A DNA stretch of 64,000 nt from Haliclona indistincta (taxonomy: Eukaryota; Porifera; Demospongiae; Haplosclerida; Chalinidae): contig OZ024785.1 in assembly GCA_964017065.1 (NCBI GenBank), forward strand, positions 6,646,167 to 6,710,166. Reading direction: 5' to 3'. Position numbers and translations under genes: made by a program. The notes beneath the pieces are model-generated. The model saw nothing but the letters and a program-made list of their open reading frames with translations, was not told the DNA's origin and ran no database searches. This document shows, piece by piece, positions 12,227 to 23,195 of the stretch; the first letter of the stretch is position 1, and each line of letters begins with the position of its first letter.

Positions 12227-13394
12227 GAATAGAGTAAGCCACCAATTTTCGACCACCATCTATAATAATTGGACACTCGCACGTAGACTTGCAAATACGC
12301 TACACAGATCAAACTTGACCGACGTATAGACACACACTTCCTCTGCTTGCATTGCAAATTTGCGGCTCGTAACTGCTCCTGCACTAGTGATGGATAGTAA
12401 TTTTATAGTGGAGTCCTCAAATCAGCAAGCACTGTCCATATCCATCACGATTGCAGACATTGAACGGTGCTAAGCTACTTTTCAAGTGCAGACAAAGAGG
12501 CTTAGAATCAAATTTAACTGCTTGGTTTACTCGTTGTTTTACAAGCACTGGATTACTCCTTCGAAGCCACGCCCACTATTTTGGCTCTTTGCAGCTTGCG
12601 CGATCAAGAGACGAACGTCAGGGTAACTGAATTTGGTGATTGTGATAGACAGGAGATGGTTCTATTCAACCAACGTGTTTCTGTATCGCAATCGTGTTTT
12701 CTTTGAGCACAAATTGCACTGAAACAATATCATGAGTTGGCGAACATAGATTGCTCGACCCCGGGTGTCTTTGGAAAAGAAAATTACCTGGATGGCAAGA
12801 CGAGAGCTTTTCAATTGTAGCTCTTTGTAATGCTGATGGATGAAGGTGTTTGCAGTACTGTCTTGAATTCCCGCCCTATTCGTCTATCAGTCACTAGGAC
12901 AGGTGTCCGAAAGCGATTACTTTTGCCGATAATAAAGTTTTTCGGCTACCAACTTTCTTCGTCTCCACAGTAGACAAAGAAGCAGTTACGAGCTGCAAAA
13001 TTGCAATGCAGGCAGAGGAAGTGTGTGTCTATACATCGGTAAAGTTTGATCTGTGTAGCGTATTTGCAAGTCTACGTGTGAGTGTCCGATTATACATGGT
13101 TTCGCGACAGAGGCGTGATGGAATGTTCGCGCTGAATATAATGAGAAAAACGCGCTATGACGAGGTGACCGCCTACTGGTGGACAGGGTCCACGGATGAA
13201 ATTCGCGAACGTATGCGAAGCTGACAGTAGATCAGTATATTACCGCGAAATTCATCCGTGGACCCTGTCCACCAGTAGGCGGTCACCTCGTCATAGCGCG
13301 TTTTTCTCATTATATTCAGCGCGAACATTCCATCACGCCTCTGTCGCGAAACCATGTATAGATGGTGGCCGAAAATAGGTGGCTTACTCTATTC
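12227..13394. mobile_element. Large foldback DNA element, ~1.17 kb
   Basis: The outer ends gaatagagtaagccacc (12227) and its complement ending at 13394 are inverted. Further inside, 12260-12390 pairs with about 12960-13100. An inner near-perfect palindrome spans about 13090-13360 around gacagggtccacggatgaa. Open frames here are mirror images of one another and not genes. The element lies immediately upstream of P1. Confidence 0.75.
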
Positions 13395-13450
13395 GTCCAT
13401 AGCTGTCACGTGATTAGCATGGCAACGGTTTCAAACCGGCTACGCAACCT

Positions 13451-13493
13451 GATTGGTCAACATCGCTTAGCTGTGGTCTAACGTAATATAAAG
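13451..13493 (+). promoter_or_regulatory. Putative P1 core promoter
   Basis: An inverted CCAAT box (gattggtcaa, 13451-13460) and a TATA-like aatataaag (about 13485-13493) lie 100 and 65 bases before the P1 start codon. The same arrangement, ttggtcaacat then aatataaagc, is kept upstream of the paralogue P2, although flanking sequence differs. Confidence 0.5.
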
Positions 13494-13553
13494 CACCCGT
13501 ATGTCTTGATTGCTTAAGCACCAGTTAAGTGAAAAATCAACAGTCATCCTAAA

Positions 13554-15245
13554 ATGCTAACTGTGTATTATCTGTTTGTGCAAGGTATTTATTTTCCAGT
13601 AATAATATAATTATTATCATTGATATCTTCTACAGTTTTCTTTCACATGGCATTTAGCATGAAGACTGTAACACTGGAAGTCATTCAACCATCCACTGGA
13701 CCAGTCTGTCCAGGACAAGAGGTCATACTGACCTGTACTGTAACACAGACAGGTTCAGGCGGGTTCCTAATTTTAGCTTGGAGACAATCTACAAACACTG
13801 GTTTTTATGATAAGGACAACCAAAAATCAGGGCCCGACATACTTGGTGACTTTAGCACCACTGCTGAGTTCATAACCAGCACGGACAGCACAACGATAGT
13901 GTCTAATGCCACACTAACTGCAGCTGCACTATCAAATAGTAACAGCGCTATTAATTGCATGAGTCCTCCAGAAGGAAATGCCCAGACAGCTATCATCATT
14001 GTAGCAGGTATGTATCACTGAATATTAATAATTTTGGCAGAAGTCATCAATTTGTTATAGGTGCAGAAGGTATGCCAATTGAGCTTCAGCTCACAGCATC
14101 TGTTTGTCTAAAATTACTAACATGGCTACCTCCTCCTAATACTAACTGTGTCTTCAACTACACTGTCAATATCACCAACAGCTCCTGCAGTATGACTGTG
14201 TACAGTAGCAGCACTTCACTGATACTGACTGACTTGCTCACTCGTGGACAGAGCTACTCATTTGCTGTGGCTGTTACTGACAGTACAGGACAACATGGAC
14301 CATGGAGTGATCAGCTGATGGTGACATGGGATGGTGAGTAAGAAGTTCAAACTCGGATTGTTGTTACATTAAATTTTATTTAGTTCCTGGTTCAGTCTCT
14401 AATATTATTTTGAGTCTTCATCAAACAGCTATTTTTGCTAAATGGAAGGTGAGCATGAGCCTAAATAAATAGTCATAATCTATCCATTAATTATTGTGTG
14501 CTATAGCCACCATCATCACCAACCCATCCTCCTGTACTCTACTACACTGTTACTCACAATGTCAGTGGTAATGGCAGTGAGCTAGCATTCAACACTACTA
14601 CCAATGAAGCTGGTTTGAGTGGTGCACAATATGGAGAAACATACTTGATTTCAGTTTATGCTTTCAATACTGTTGGAAAAGGATTAGCATCATATGCAAT
14701 GATACAGGGTTAGTACAAATTCATGCTATAATGTTATATTTATCCTAGCTCTAAAGCTATAGCGCCTAATCACACTACTGTAACAGTTCAAGCTACTCCA
14801 CTTTCAGTAACAGTCTATGAACCTAGTTGTAAAGGTAATTGGTAACAGTTACTAAGGTTACTAACTTAACTTCATATATTAATTTGTGTATTTATAGAAA
14901 CAACGCATGTCATGAACTGTACACAAGAGCTGTCTTATACAGAAGGTTAGCATTTTCTATAGTCTTTAAATATGAGGTTATCTGCTTTTTTATGCAGTGA
15001 CAGTGGTCGCTGTATCCAGTACAATATTGTCTATCATTGGTACAACCCTCATCACTAGTCTGTTCTGGTGCTGTGCTGTTAGCAAGATTAAGAGAAATAA
15101 TAATGCTAAAATTCAGAAAAATCTGACTATGAAGCAACATGAGCTCACCCAATCGGAACTAATGCAGGGGAATATTTCTACTGGAGAAAATCTAGCTTAT
15201 GGACAGGTTGCTGATATGCCAATTTATGAGGACATCAATAAGTGA
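13554..15245 (+). CDS. P-type receptor, Ig-like + two FN3, tyrosine-motif tail (P1)
   Basis: Eight exons join into 437 codons: 13554-13584, 13636-14007, 14061-14333, 14384-14448, 14507-14708, 14763-14834, 14898-14945 and 14998-15245. The signal peptide MLTVYYLFVQVFFHMAFS is split by a phase-1 intron. Exon 2 is an Ig-like domain (VILTCTV, LAWRQS, AINCMSPP). Exon 3 is an FN3 with TWLPPPNTNCVFNYTV. Exons 4-5 form a second FN3 split at a phase-0 intron. Two small stalk exons follow. The last exon has the membrane helix, CCAVSKIKR as stop-transfer, and a tail ending ENLAYGQVADMPIYEDINK. It should be a plasma-membrane receptor; the tyrosines suggest phosphorylation-dependent signalling (inference). 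Gene A is divergent and B convergent. Confidence 0.88.
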
Positions 15246-15979
15246 CAATGAATATAAACTTCAGTTGTAGTTACAATACTTGATGATTGCTTGCCATTGT
15301 GTTAAAACCTCAGCTTCTGAAGTTCATTTCATATCTTTTATATTATAGTTAGTCCGTCATTATATTCCACTCTTCGGCTACTGGATTATCATCTTCAGTG
15401 CTGTATTAGCACAGTACTAATAGAAAGGCTATTACATAGTGAGTGTGCAAGTGGAGAGAAGCTGTATACTGTTTGAAAAACATCTGACATGCACTCCCGT
15501 TTATTATTGAGCCACGTTTCCTGGTATAGATCCATATCCTGCTGTGTTTGGTGTAGTCATGGAACCAGTGAGAGTAACATGAATGCTCAGTCTAACACAA
15601 GTGTTGTTATGTGTTACTGACTGGTAAACTCTCTTATGTACAAGTATGAGATTATGTTATAAAATATTCACAGTTCAAACCATAATGTATGTACTGTCAA
15701 TTCAACAAAATCAAAGTCTGCCGAACGATAGAAGAAAGCAACCTACATGTATTACTTTAGTTGGCGAAGTGGTGATAGTAGCCAACACTACTAGTTAGGT
15801 ACAAGTGATACAGACATCACTATAACCTGTCAGTTTGTAACATTACTTAAACATCTGCAGGTTTGAACTGTGAATAAAATAATCTCACTGATACTTGTAC
15901 AGCGCAACCTCTTTTACTGAATGTTTAATAGAAGATTCAAAATAAATTTTGAATAAAATTATGTGATTCTTATTAATTA
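15246..15979. other. Convergent 3' spacer between P1 and B
   Basis: This is AT-rich 3' flank, identical by eye to 30732-31241 over about the first 510 bases, then diverging. It contains aataaa motifs near 15872 and 15951. A stretch near 15525-15600 resembles the HEAT exon 2946-3045 (tgtgtttggtgtagtcatgg) and is probably a decayed exon fragment. Confidence 0.5.
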
Positions 15980-17433
15980 TCAGTTTTCTATAAGGCTTTT
16001 TGGATCAATATTTACTTTAATTCCCTGATGAGGAGCAACTTGAGTCAGTAGCTATAATGAAATAAGAAGTATAATAGTAGCAGAAAACAATTATTGTATG
16101 CACCTTTTTGTAAAAATAAATAACCACGATTAATAATATTATCATTCCTATGAGAATGAAAGATAATATACCAGTCGTGGCACTCAAAGTTATTTCAGCT
16201 GTTGATGGTTGTACTACGTTTGTAGTTTCTGTCAAAGAGGAAGTGATCGAACATGCTGAGTATATTATTGTATTTTGACATGCCAAAGCCAGGATATCTA
16301 CAGAAAAATAATATCATTGTTATACCAATAGTGATTTTCAACCTGAACAAACCTGAATATGTTGATTTCATAACAGTTCTTCCAGCAGCATTGGTAACAG
16401 TCACATTCACACTGAGTGTTTCAGTTGATGGAACAGAGCAAATCATTGATCTAGTGTTGTTACTGGATTGATGTGTTCATGATGTAGTACATGTTATAGT
16501 AGACATAGTGATGGGAGGAGTACATACACCTTCAATAGTGGTGACTGCAATGTCAGTCCCTATAATGTGTGATATCACATTGAAATTCAAAATATTCATT
16601 GCTGTTTCTTACTGCTATCAATAATCATTTGTTTACTGGTGGTGTTGTCTCCAAGGTGATCGATGCACTTCACAGCAGCAGTGATTGATTGTATTCCTAA
16701 TTCTAAACTAATACTCAGTGAAGTGGTCGTACTGAGACTTGGTCCATTGGTAGATAGTTTATAGTGTGTATAACATTCAGGAGCAACAACAGGTGGATTC
16801 CAGAACAACTGCACACTGTCTTGAGAGAATTTGCATGCTGAGTGTGCCCATGAGGGACTGGATGGACCTGCGTTAATTGAAGTACTTAAAATCACAATTT
16901 CTAAGAGCTTACTTTTGATGTATATTTCAATGGTTTCGGCTGCAGATCCATCCATGCACGTAATATTAGTCTCCTCCGTTATATTATCTTCGGCTGTTAA
17001 TGCGTATGTTAGCATTGCCTACGTTTAGAATCGTTCCTGGTGAGCCTCACTGTCATGGATCCTAATGTATAACTATTATTAACAGAGGCGTTCAGACCAA
17101 AAGAAGAACTGTTCATTGATTCCTGAGTTGCTATTCAGCCATTGCAAATAACCACTACAGTGGTTTTATTACTTCTTGCAAGGGTAAAGCGTAAACCGTA
17201 GAGCGTAGACCATAAAGCGTGGAGCACTAATGCATTAAAATGTCATTAAGTCTTTGATAATGCTCCATTGTGTGAATAAATACCAGTGATTTGACACATT
17301 AGTGACTGCAAGGTGACGCTTTACACTCTTGAAAGAAGTAATAAAACCTCTTTAGCTGTAGTAGTGGTACATAAAGTTAACACCTTTGCTCCTCTGCACA
17401 CAACTGCAATGCCAGCTCGCTCTTCAAGATGAA
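15980..17433 (-). pseudogene. B-type Ig/FN3 receptor pseudogene, unit 1
   Basis: On the minus strand recognisable parts are: the Ig-like exon (17433 down to about 16915), an FN3 exon (WAHSACKFSQDSVQLFW, about 16618-16870), the second FN3 half (ITMSTITCTTS), a membrane exon (TTGILSFILIGMIILLIVVIYFYKK) and a tail exon (15980-16051). Lesions visible: a 195-bp MITE in the Ig exon, frame changes in the Ig exon, a TCA to TGA stop in the second FN3 (near 16480), and loss of most of the short exon before it. No signal-peptide exon was found. It is tail-to-tail with P1 and most similar to D and F. Confidence 0.8.
17158..17352. mobile_element. 195-bp MITE with TA target duplication
   Basis: Ends cagtggttttattact and agtaataaaacctctt are inverted and flanked by TA on both sides; inner parts gggtaaagcgt and acgctttac also pair. 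The uninterrupted paralogue (34020-34030, aataaccactagctg) shows the empty site. The TA duplication suggests a Tc1/mariner-class origin. It interrupts the Ig exon of B. Confidence 0.85.
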
Positions 17434-17665
17434 CTAGGCAACAAAGGTGCAGATGCCTCGGTAGAATGCCACCATTTCACATACACAGTAAAGTTAAACT
17501 GCAGTTGTTGTACATTTACAGCAATCACAATGCAGTATAATAGTATGCTATCAGAAGCTGACCACTCACCAGTTTGGTGATGGGCGTGGCTCACGTAGTT
17601 GACACACGTGGCATGGGACAAGCAAGACGTACAGCTAGCTAGAGCTTATCACAATTATTACAGCA

Positions 17666-17958
17666 CAGGCCCGGCGGAAGCAAATTTTCATTGGACCGGC
17701 AGCTCATTAATATTCATATTTATTGCGTATGACTCCGCCCCTTTGCAATTTGTTCAATCATCTATGGTTCAATGTTTTGGTACATGGTCGCGTGTGACGA
17801 GAGTCTCTGTCTACAAAACAAGTTTATACTGACTCGTAGAGCGACTATGGCCACAGTTTAGCTCGTGGCAACGCAAGGAAAGTGCTTTTGTAGAATCGTT
17901 GCCCAAAATTATTGGTCCGGCACGTGCCGGGTCTGCCCTGTTGGGTGCGCCGGGCCTG
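17666..17958. mobile_element. 293-bp MITE, copy 1, TIR CAGGCCCGG, 5-bp TSD
   Basis: It begins caggcccggc and ends gccgggcctg, and is flanked by cagca at 17661-17665 and 17959-17963. The empty site is visible in unit 3 (about 36536-36550, attacagcacaaggag). A second copy at 22064-22356 looks identical base for base by eye, implying recent movement. Confidence 0.92.
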
Positions 17959-18624
17959 CAGCACAAGGAGAACGGCTGGCTGGTGAGCAACGGAGTAGGC
18001 GCATTACTCCATGGTTACTCTCAGACTCTGTCTTCGTTTTCGTCCTCCACGTGAGAGGAGATCCATGGAGCAGTGATCGATGGCGGCAATACTCCTAGTA
18101 CCTGTAGTATCGGGAGGGGAATGGACAGATAGAGTAAAGAAAAAACTAGAGTAAAGAAAAAACTACCATAGCACAAGGAGACGAGAGTGGAAATAGTGGC
18201 TGGTGAGAAGCTGTCAATTTTTACTTCATGTTCACTCTATCCCTCTCCCTCTCTCCCTTTCTCCTTACCTCTTTGTGTCAGTATCATGGTGTCTCAGTAT
18301 ACTGTGAGTTGAAGGCATGCCTCATGAGTGGAATACACGATAATCTAGAGCGAGACTTTACCGGTGCTGATCCAGACCTCATGGAGAAGCTTAGTCGATC
18401 ACGTCACAGCAGTGAAGGAGAGGAAGATCAAGAAGAGAGGGTGAACATGAACCTATGAGAGCACATAGCTAATGTCTCCTTTCTTATAGCCCAGTTCACC
18501 GAGTGCTGCTCAAGTGTTCCATGACACTGCTGGATGGAAGAGTCTGGTGACTTTCATGAAGTAAGAGCACAATTTTACTTAGTAGAAATGATGATTATGA
18601 TTATTTTGAGTCTCATGCTAGAGC

Positions 18625-18838
18625 TGTGATATACTCAGAAGTATATTATGAGAATTGATATTAGCAAAATCTGAACACACTGAGTACTGACAGTCTGATA
18701 TACAACAAGGTGACAGGAAGAGGAAGTACTAGTGTAGCAACACAATGAGAGCATGAATCAAGGGCTACATGATACAATACACAAGACACATGACTAAGAG
18801 ACAATAGTCCATGTAGTTCAATCTTGTCAGTCATCACA
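18625..18838 (-). repeat. 3' LTR of retrotransposon 1
   Basis: 214 bp, identical by eye to 23196-23409. On the minus strand it starts tgtgatgactgac and ends atatcaca. Confidence 0.95.
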
Positions 18839-18850
18839 CTTTCTCCTTCC

Positions 18851-21800
18851 CTATAAAGAGGACTTGAAGGAGGAATCATACGTTAGTCTTTTAGGAGGTC
18901 CACGAACTCGTACTGGATAGCGAGGTTGAGCGGAGTCTTCCTGAGAGGACTGATCTGTCGAGGTGGACACGGAGGGTGATGTAGGAAGAACAGTCTTACG
19001 ATCGTCACTGGTTGCTGACTTAGGTGGAGTAGGTGACTTTGGTGGAGTAGATGGTGTTCGAGAGTCACTCACAGGTACCGGAGGCTGTTCCACGATGGTT
19101 GGAGTTGAGGAGTTATCGGGGCTGTCTAGCATTCCTCGAATCTGATCAGCATGTCTTTTCCACAGACGACCATCAGTGATCTTGATCACATATGAGACTG
19201 GGCCTGTCTGTTGAATGATGGTTCCTGGAAGCCATTGTAGTTGTGGAGGAGGACCTTGAGCCATTACTCGCTGACCAAGGTACAACTCACGACCGTGGGC
19301 ATGTTGATCATGGTAGTGTTTCTGCATCAGTTGCTTTCCTGATACATGTTCTCGGAGGTTGGGGTGGAAAAGATCCAGCCGTGTGCGAACCTGCCGGTTG
19401 AGGAATAGTAGACAAGGAGATTGTCCTGTAGTGGCATGAGGTGCAGTTCGGTATGAAAGTAGAAAAGCAGGAAGTTGTTTCTGTGAAGGTACTCCATGTA
19501 ATTCATTCTGTTTCATTGCTCTTTTGAACGTCTGTACAAAGCGTTCAGCTGCACCGTTTGAGGAGGGGTGATAGGGAGCAGATCGAACATGTTTCACTCC
19601 ATTCTGCTTGAGGAACATAGCGAAGTCAGAGGAAGTAAACTGAGGCCCGTTGTCAGACACCAGTTGCTCCGGCAGACCATATGCAGAGAAGAGTTTCCGG
19701 AGTTCTCGAATAGTGGTCGCTGCTGTTGTTGAATGCATTGGTATCACTTCTGGCCACTTGGAAAATGCATCAACCACAATGAGATACGTCTGACCACGGA
19801 GGGGCCCTGCAAAGTCAACATGTACTCTTTGCCAAGGGTGAGCAGGCCATGCCCAGGGATGAAGCGGTGCTGCAGGTGGATTATTTCTTACAGCTTGACA
19901 ATTGGAACAGCTTCCCACCATCTTCTCCAAGGCCTGATCCAATTTCGGCCACCAAACATGACTTCGGGCAATCGCTTTCAGCCTGGAGATACCAAAGTGT
20001 TGGGTGTGTAGCTCTTGCAGAATACTTTCTTGTAGTGAAAGTGGAACAATGACTCTTGAACCCCATAGCAAACAGTCATCCTCAGCTGAGATTTCATCCT
20101 GACGACGTTGATAAGGTTTAAGAGCTTCTGACACAGTAGCAGGCCAACCACTCTTGGTATAACGTAGCACCTTGCCTAACAGACGATCTCTCCGGGTCAT
20201 CTGCTGTAGTTGAGTAACTGTTGTTGGTAAGGCTTCAAGTTGTCTAACACTGAACACATTCTCTTCATGAAGCTGCTCTTGTTCTTCAGAGTCTGACCCA
20301 CATGTAGGTAGTCGAGACAATCCATCAACATTGCCATGTGCTGAAGTACTCTTGTACTTGATGGAGTAGTCATAGGCAGACAATGACAAGGCCCAACGCT
20401 GAAGTCGTGCTGCGATCATCTGTGGTACTCCTTTCTTTTCACCAAAGATGGTCGTTAAAGGCTTGTGGTCAGTGTAGAGAATGAATTTTCGACCGTACAG
20501 GTATTGGTGGAATTTTCTTAATCCAAAAATGAGGGATAATGCCTCCTTTTCCAGCTGTGAATAATTCTGCTCTGCAGCTGTCAAAGTACGCGATGCATAA
20601 GCTACAGGGTGCTCTTGTCCATCTTCAGCAATGTGTGAGATGACAGCTCCAATACCATAGGCCGAGGCGTCTCCCGCTAGTCTCAGAGGTAGTTTTGGGT
20701 TGTAGTGAGCTAAGACTCCAATTGAAGTGAGTCGTGTCTTGGCTTGTTGAAAAGCTGCTTCACATTCTGAGCTCCACTTCCAAGTTACCCCTTTCTGCAA
20801 GAGAGAGTTGAGAGGATGCAAAAGGGAAGACAAATTAGAAATAAATCTGCCGTAATACTGGAGTAAACCTAGGAAGGACCTGAGCTGTTTTACATTCTTT
20901 GGCTGAGGAGCGTTGATCACAGCATCCACCTTCTTGGTAGTGGCGTGTAGACCAGAAGCGTCAATCTTGTGTCCCAAGTATTCAACGGAATCTTTGAGAA
21001 ATTCACACTTGGACTTCTTGACTCGCACACCTCTTTGATTTAACCTCTGGAGAACTGTTTCTAAGTTCTGTAAATGTTCCTCTCGCGTGCTGCCAGTCAC
21101 CAGAATATCATCAAGGTAGCAACAGGTGCGAGGAATGCCTTGAAGAATCGTGTCCATCGTTCTTTGGAAGATGGCTGGTGCGGAGGCGATGCCAAAGGGT
21201 AGACGAGTATAACGATAGAGACCTTGATGGGTGTTAATCGTTACGCACTCTCTTGATGACTCGTCTAACTGGAGTTGTTGATAGGCATGAGATAGGTCAA
21301 TCTTAGAGAATTGACATCCACCTGCAAGGGAGGCAAACAAATCAGTAGGATTGGGCAATGGGTATTTGTCAACATCTAGCTGGGGGTTGACGGTTTGCTT
21401 GTAATCCCCACATAGTCGGATACTGCCGTCAGCCTTTGGTACAACAACCACTGGTGTAGCCCAATTACTGTGAGAAACCTTTTCCAGGATCCCAGCTGTC
21501 TCCAGGCGATCCAACTCCTTCCCCAAGGCTTCTTTGAGAGCAAAAGGTACGGGACGAGGCTTGCAGAACACTGGTTTGGAATCAGGACGGAGATTTAGAG
21601 TTGCGGTGAACCCTGAGATGGTGCCCAGCTCATCACGAAACACGTTGTGGTAAGCTTGTTGCAGCCCCTGGATTTGGTCCTTTCCCTTGTCCAATGCAAC
21701 AACACCAATAGCTTTCCAGTCAAGATGAATTGACCGGAGCCAATCTCTCCCAAGAAGAGTAGGTCCGGGCCCTGCAACAACACACAGAGGTAAAGTGTAT

Positions 21801-22063
21801 ACTTGACTCTTATACCTGACAGTGACGTCTAGCTGCCCACAAACTTCCATGGTCTGACCAGTGTATGTCTTTAGCTTGACAGAAGCTTTTTGTAGCGGTA
21901 CTTCAGGAAATTTGCTCAGGTGCGTATCTTCCGAGATGATACTAACAGCTGCCCCCGTATCTAGTTCCATTTCAAGTGGCTTGTCATTGACTAGGACTGA
22001 TACGACAATGGGGTGAGACGAATGTTCTTTCAACTGGAACAGCGGTAGAGTAGGCGGTAGCTC
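18851..22063 (-). CDS. Retrotransposon 1 pol polyprotein (protease, RT, RNase H, integrase)
   Basis: A single open frame of over 1,000 codons reads from the MITE into the purine tract. Counting from the first codon of the open frame (which lies inside the MITE), the aspartic protease DTGA is near residue 49, the reverse transcriptase YLDD near 330, RNase H has GDASAYG and YTDHKP, and integrase has an HHCC zinc region followed by the DFAGP, SDNGPQFT and the catalytic glutamate segment SSNGAAERF. Domain order RT-RNaseH-IN is that of Ty3/gypsy. The first 14 or so codons belong to the MITE, so the natural N terminus was shared with gag. No internal stop is present. Confidence 0.93.
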   Translation of the reverse strand, partial: ELPPTLPLFQLKEHSSHPIVVSVLVNDKPLEMELDTGAAVSIISEDTHLSKFPEVPLQKASVKLKTYTGQTMEVCGQLDVTVRYKSQVYTLPLCVVAGPGPTLLGRDWLRSIHLDWKAIGVVALDKGKDQIQGLQQAYHNVFRDELGTISGFTATLNLRPDSKPVFCKPRPVPFALKEALGKELDRLETAGILEKVSHSNWATPVVVVPKADGSIRLCGDYKQTVNPQLDVDKYPLPNPTDLFASLAGGCQFSKIDLSHAYQQLQLDESSRECVTINTHQGLYRYTRLPFGIASAPAIFQRTMDTILQGIPRTCCYLDDILVTGSTREEHLQNLETVLQRLNQRGVRVKKSKCEFLKDSVEYLGHKIDASGLHATTKKVDAVINAPQPKNVKQLRSFLGLLQYYGRFISNLSSLLHPLNSLLQKGVTWKWSSECEAAFQQAKTRLTSIGVLAHYNPKLPLRLAGDASAYGIGAVISHIAEDGQEHPVAYASRTLTAAEQNYSQLEKEALSLIFGLRKFHQYLYGRKFILYTDHKPLTTIFGEKKGVPQMIAARLQRWALSLSAYDYSIKYKSTSAHGNVDGLSRLPTCGSDSEEQEQLHEENVFSVRQLEALPTTVTQLQQMTRRDRLLGKVLRYTKSGWPATVSEALKPYQRRQDEISAEDDCLLWGSRVIVPLSLQESILQELHTQHFGISRLKAIARSHVWWPKLDQALEKMVGSCSNCQAVRNNPPAAPLHPWAWPAHPWQRVHVDFAGPLRGQTYLIVVDAFSKWPEVIPMHSTTAATTIRELRKLFSAYGLPEQLVSDNGPQFTSSDFAMFLKQNGVKHVRSAPYHPSSNGAAERFVQTFKRAMKQNELHGVPSQKQLPAFLLSYRTAPHATTGQSPCLLFLNRQVRTRLDLFHPNLREHVSGKQLMQKHYHDQHAHGRELYLGQRVMAQGPPPQLQWLPGTIIQQTGPVSYVIKITDGRLWKRHADQIRGMLDSPDNSSTPTIVEQPPVPVSDSRTPSTPPKSPTPPKSATSDDRKTVLPTSPSVSTSTDQSSQEDSAQPRYPVRVRGPPKRLTYDSSFKSSL

Positions 22064-22356
22064 CAGGCCCGGCGGAAGCAAATTTTCATTGGACCGGCAG
22101 CTCATTAATATTCATATTTATTGCGTATGACTCCGCCCCTTTGCAATTTGTTCAATCATCTATGGTTCAATGTTTTGGTACATGGTCGCGTGTGACGAGA
22201 GTCTCTGTCTACAAAACAAGTTTATACTGACTCGTAGAGCGACTATGGCCACAGTTTAGCTCGTGGCAACGCAAGGAAAGTGCTTTTGTAGAATCGTTGC
22301 CCAAAATTATTGGTCCGGCACGTGCCGGGTCTGCCCTGTTGGGTGCGCCGGGCCTG
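22064..22356. mobile_element. 293-bp MITE, copy 2, inserted at the gag/pol junction
   Basis: Same ends as the copy at 17666-17958, flanked by agctc at 22059-22063 and 22357-22361. It separates gag from pol inside retrotransposon 1. Both flanking reading frames run a short way into it before stopping, or start inside it. It must have inserted after, or been carried by, the retrotransposon. Confidence 0.93.
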
Positions 22357-23183
22357 AGCTCAGACGGCGGTTCGTCCTCGTTGTCTCCCGTCTCCACGTC
22401 CACGAAATTGCAATTGCCTGTCTTGGTAGGCTTCTTCTTTTTCATGTCCGCGTTCGGCGTTGACGACTGTTCTCTCTTCTTGGATTTGCAGACCTTGGCG
22501 ATGTGTCCTTTCTTTTGACAAAAATGGCAAACTGCCTCCTTAAAACGGCAGTCGGAGGATAAATGACGACCACCGCAGCGGTAACACGATGTTCTCGGTT
22601 GGCTCGGCGAACTGTGCTGTGTGACCTTGCGAATGTTGGCGGTATCCGGGGAAGCGTGCCACTGTTGAGTTTCGGATTCAGCTGCTTCCATTCCTTCCGC
22701 AAGTTCCACCGCCCGAGCAAACGCTAGATCGTCTGGCTCGGTGAGCAAATGCTTTTGGATATTTCCGTTGCGGAGACCACTCACGAACTGGTCGCGGAGG
22801 GCTTGATCCAGGTGAGCCTCGAACTTGCAAAACTTGGATAACTTGCGAAGTTCAGCAACGAAGTCAATCACGCTTTCTCCTACTGCTTGTGTTCTCTTGT
22901 GGAACCTAAAACGTTCGGATATCACCTTCCTCTTTGGTTGGAAGTGCTTTGTCAAAGTGTCGGACAACTCGGCGAACGTCCTGTCACCTGGCTTCTCAGG
23001 AGCTTCAAGGTCCCGTAGCAGTGAGTACGTCTTGCTGCTCAATAGGCTAAGGAAAACGTCCACTTGGTTTCTTTCCTCTACTCTGTTAGCTCTGAAATAA
23101 ATTGCGACTCGCTCCAAGTAGCTTTCAATACTCTCTGTATCTGAGTCAAAGCGGTCCATAAGACTATACTTTGGAGTAGCCAT
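22357..23183 (-). CDS. Retrotransposon 1 gag, 3' end interrupted by MITE
   Basis: The ATG at 23183 follows the primer-binding site closely; the open frame runs on into the MITE and stops at 22209. The N-terminal half is a helical gag domain (LERVAIYFRANRV, then FRFHKRTQAVGESVIDFV). Two zinc knuckles follow, CYRCGGRHLSSDC (an atypical C-X2-C-X3-H-X4-C) and CHFCQKKGHIAKVC (the standard spacing). Pol begins on the other side of the MITE in the same frame once the insertion and one target-site copy are discounted, indicating that the original was a single gag-pol frame. Confidence 0.9.
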
Positions 23184-23195
23184 CCTCGTCGCCAA

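Noticed and set aside
13006..13378. Three short proteins sharing MVSRQRRDGMFALN
   Set aside because: They are mirror translations of the palindrome in the 12227-13394 element.
15525..15600. A further HEAT gene copy between P1 and B
   Set aside because: Only one short, decayed exon-like stretch matches, repeated in all three units; no other HEAT exons are near.
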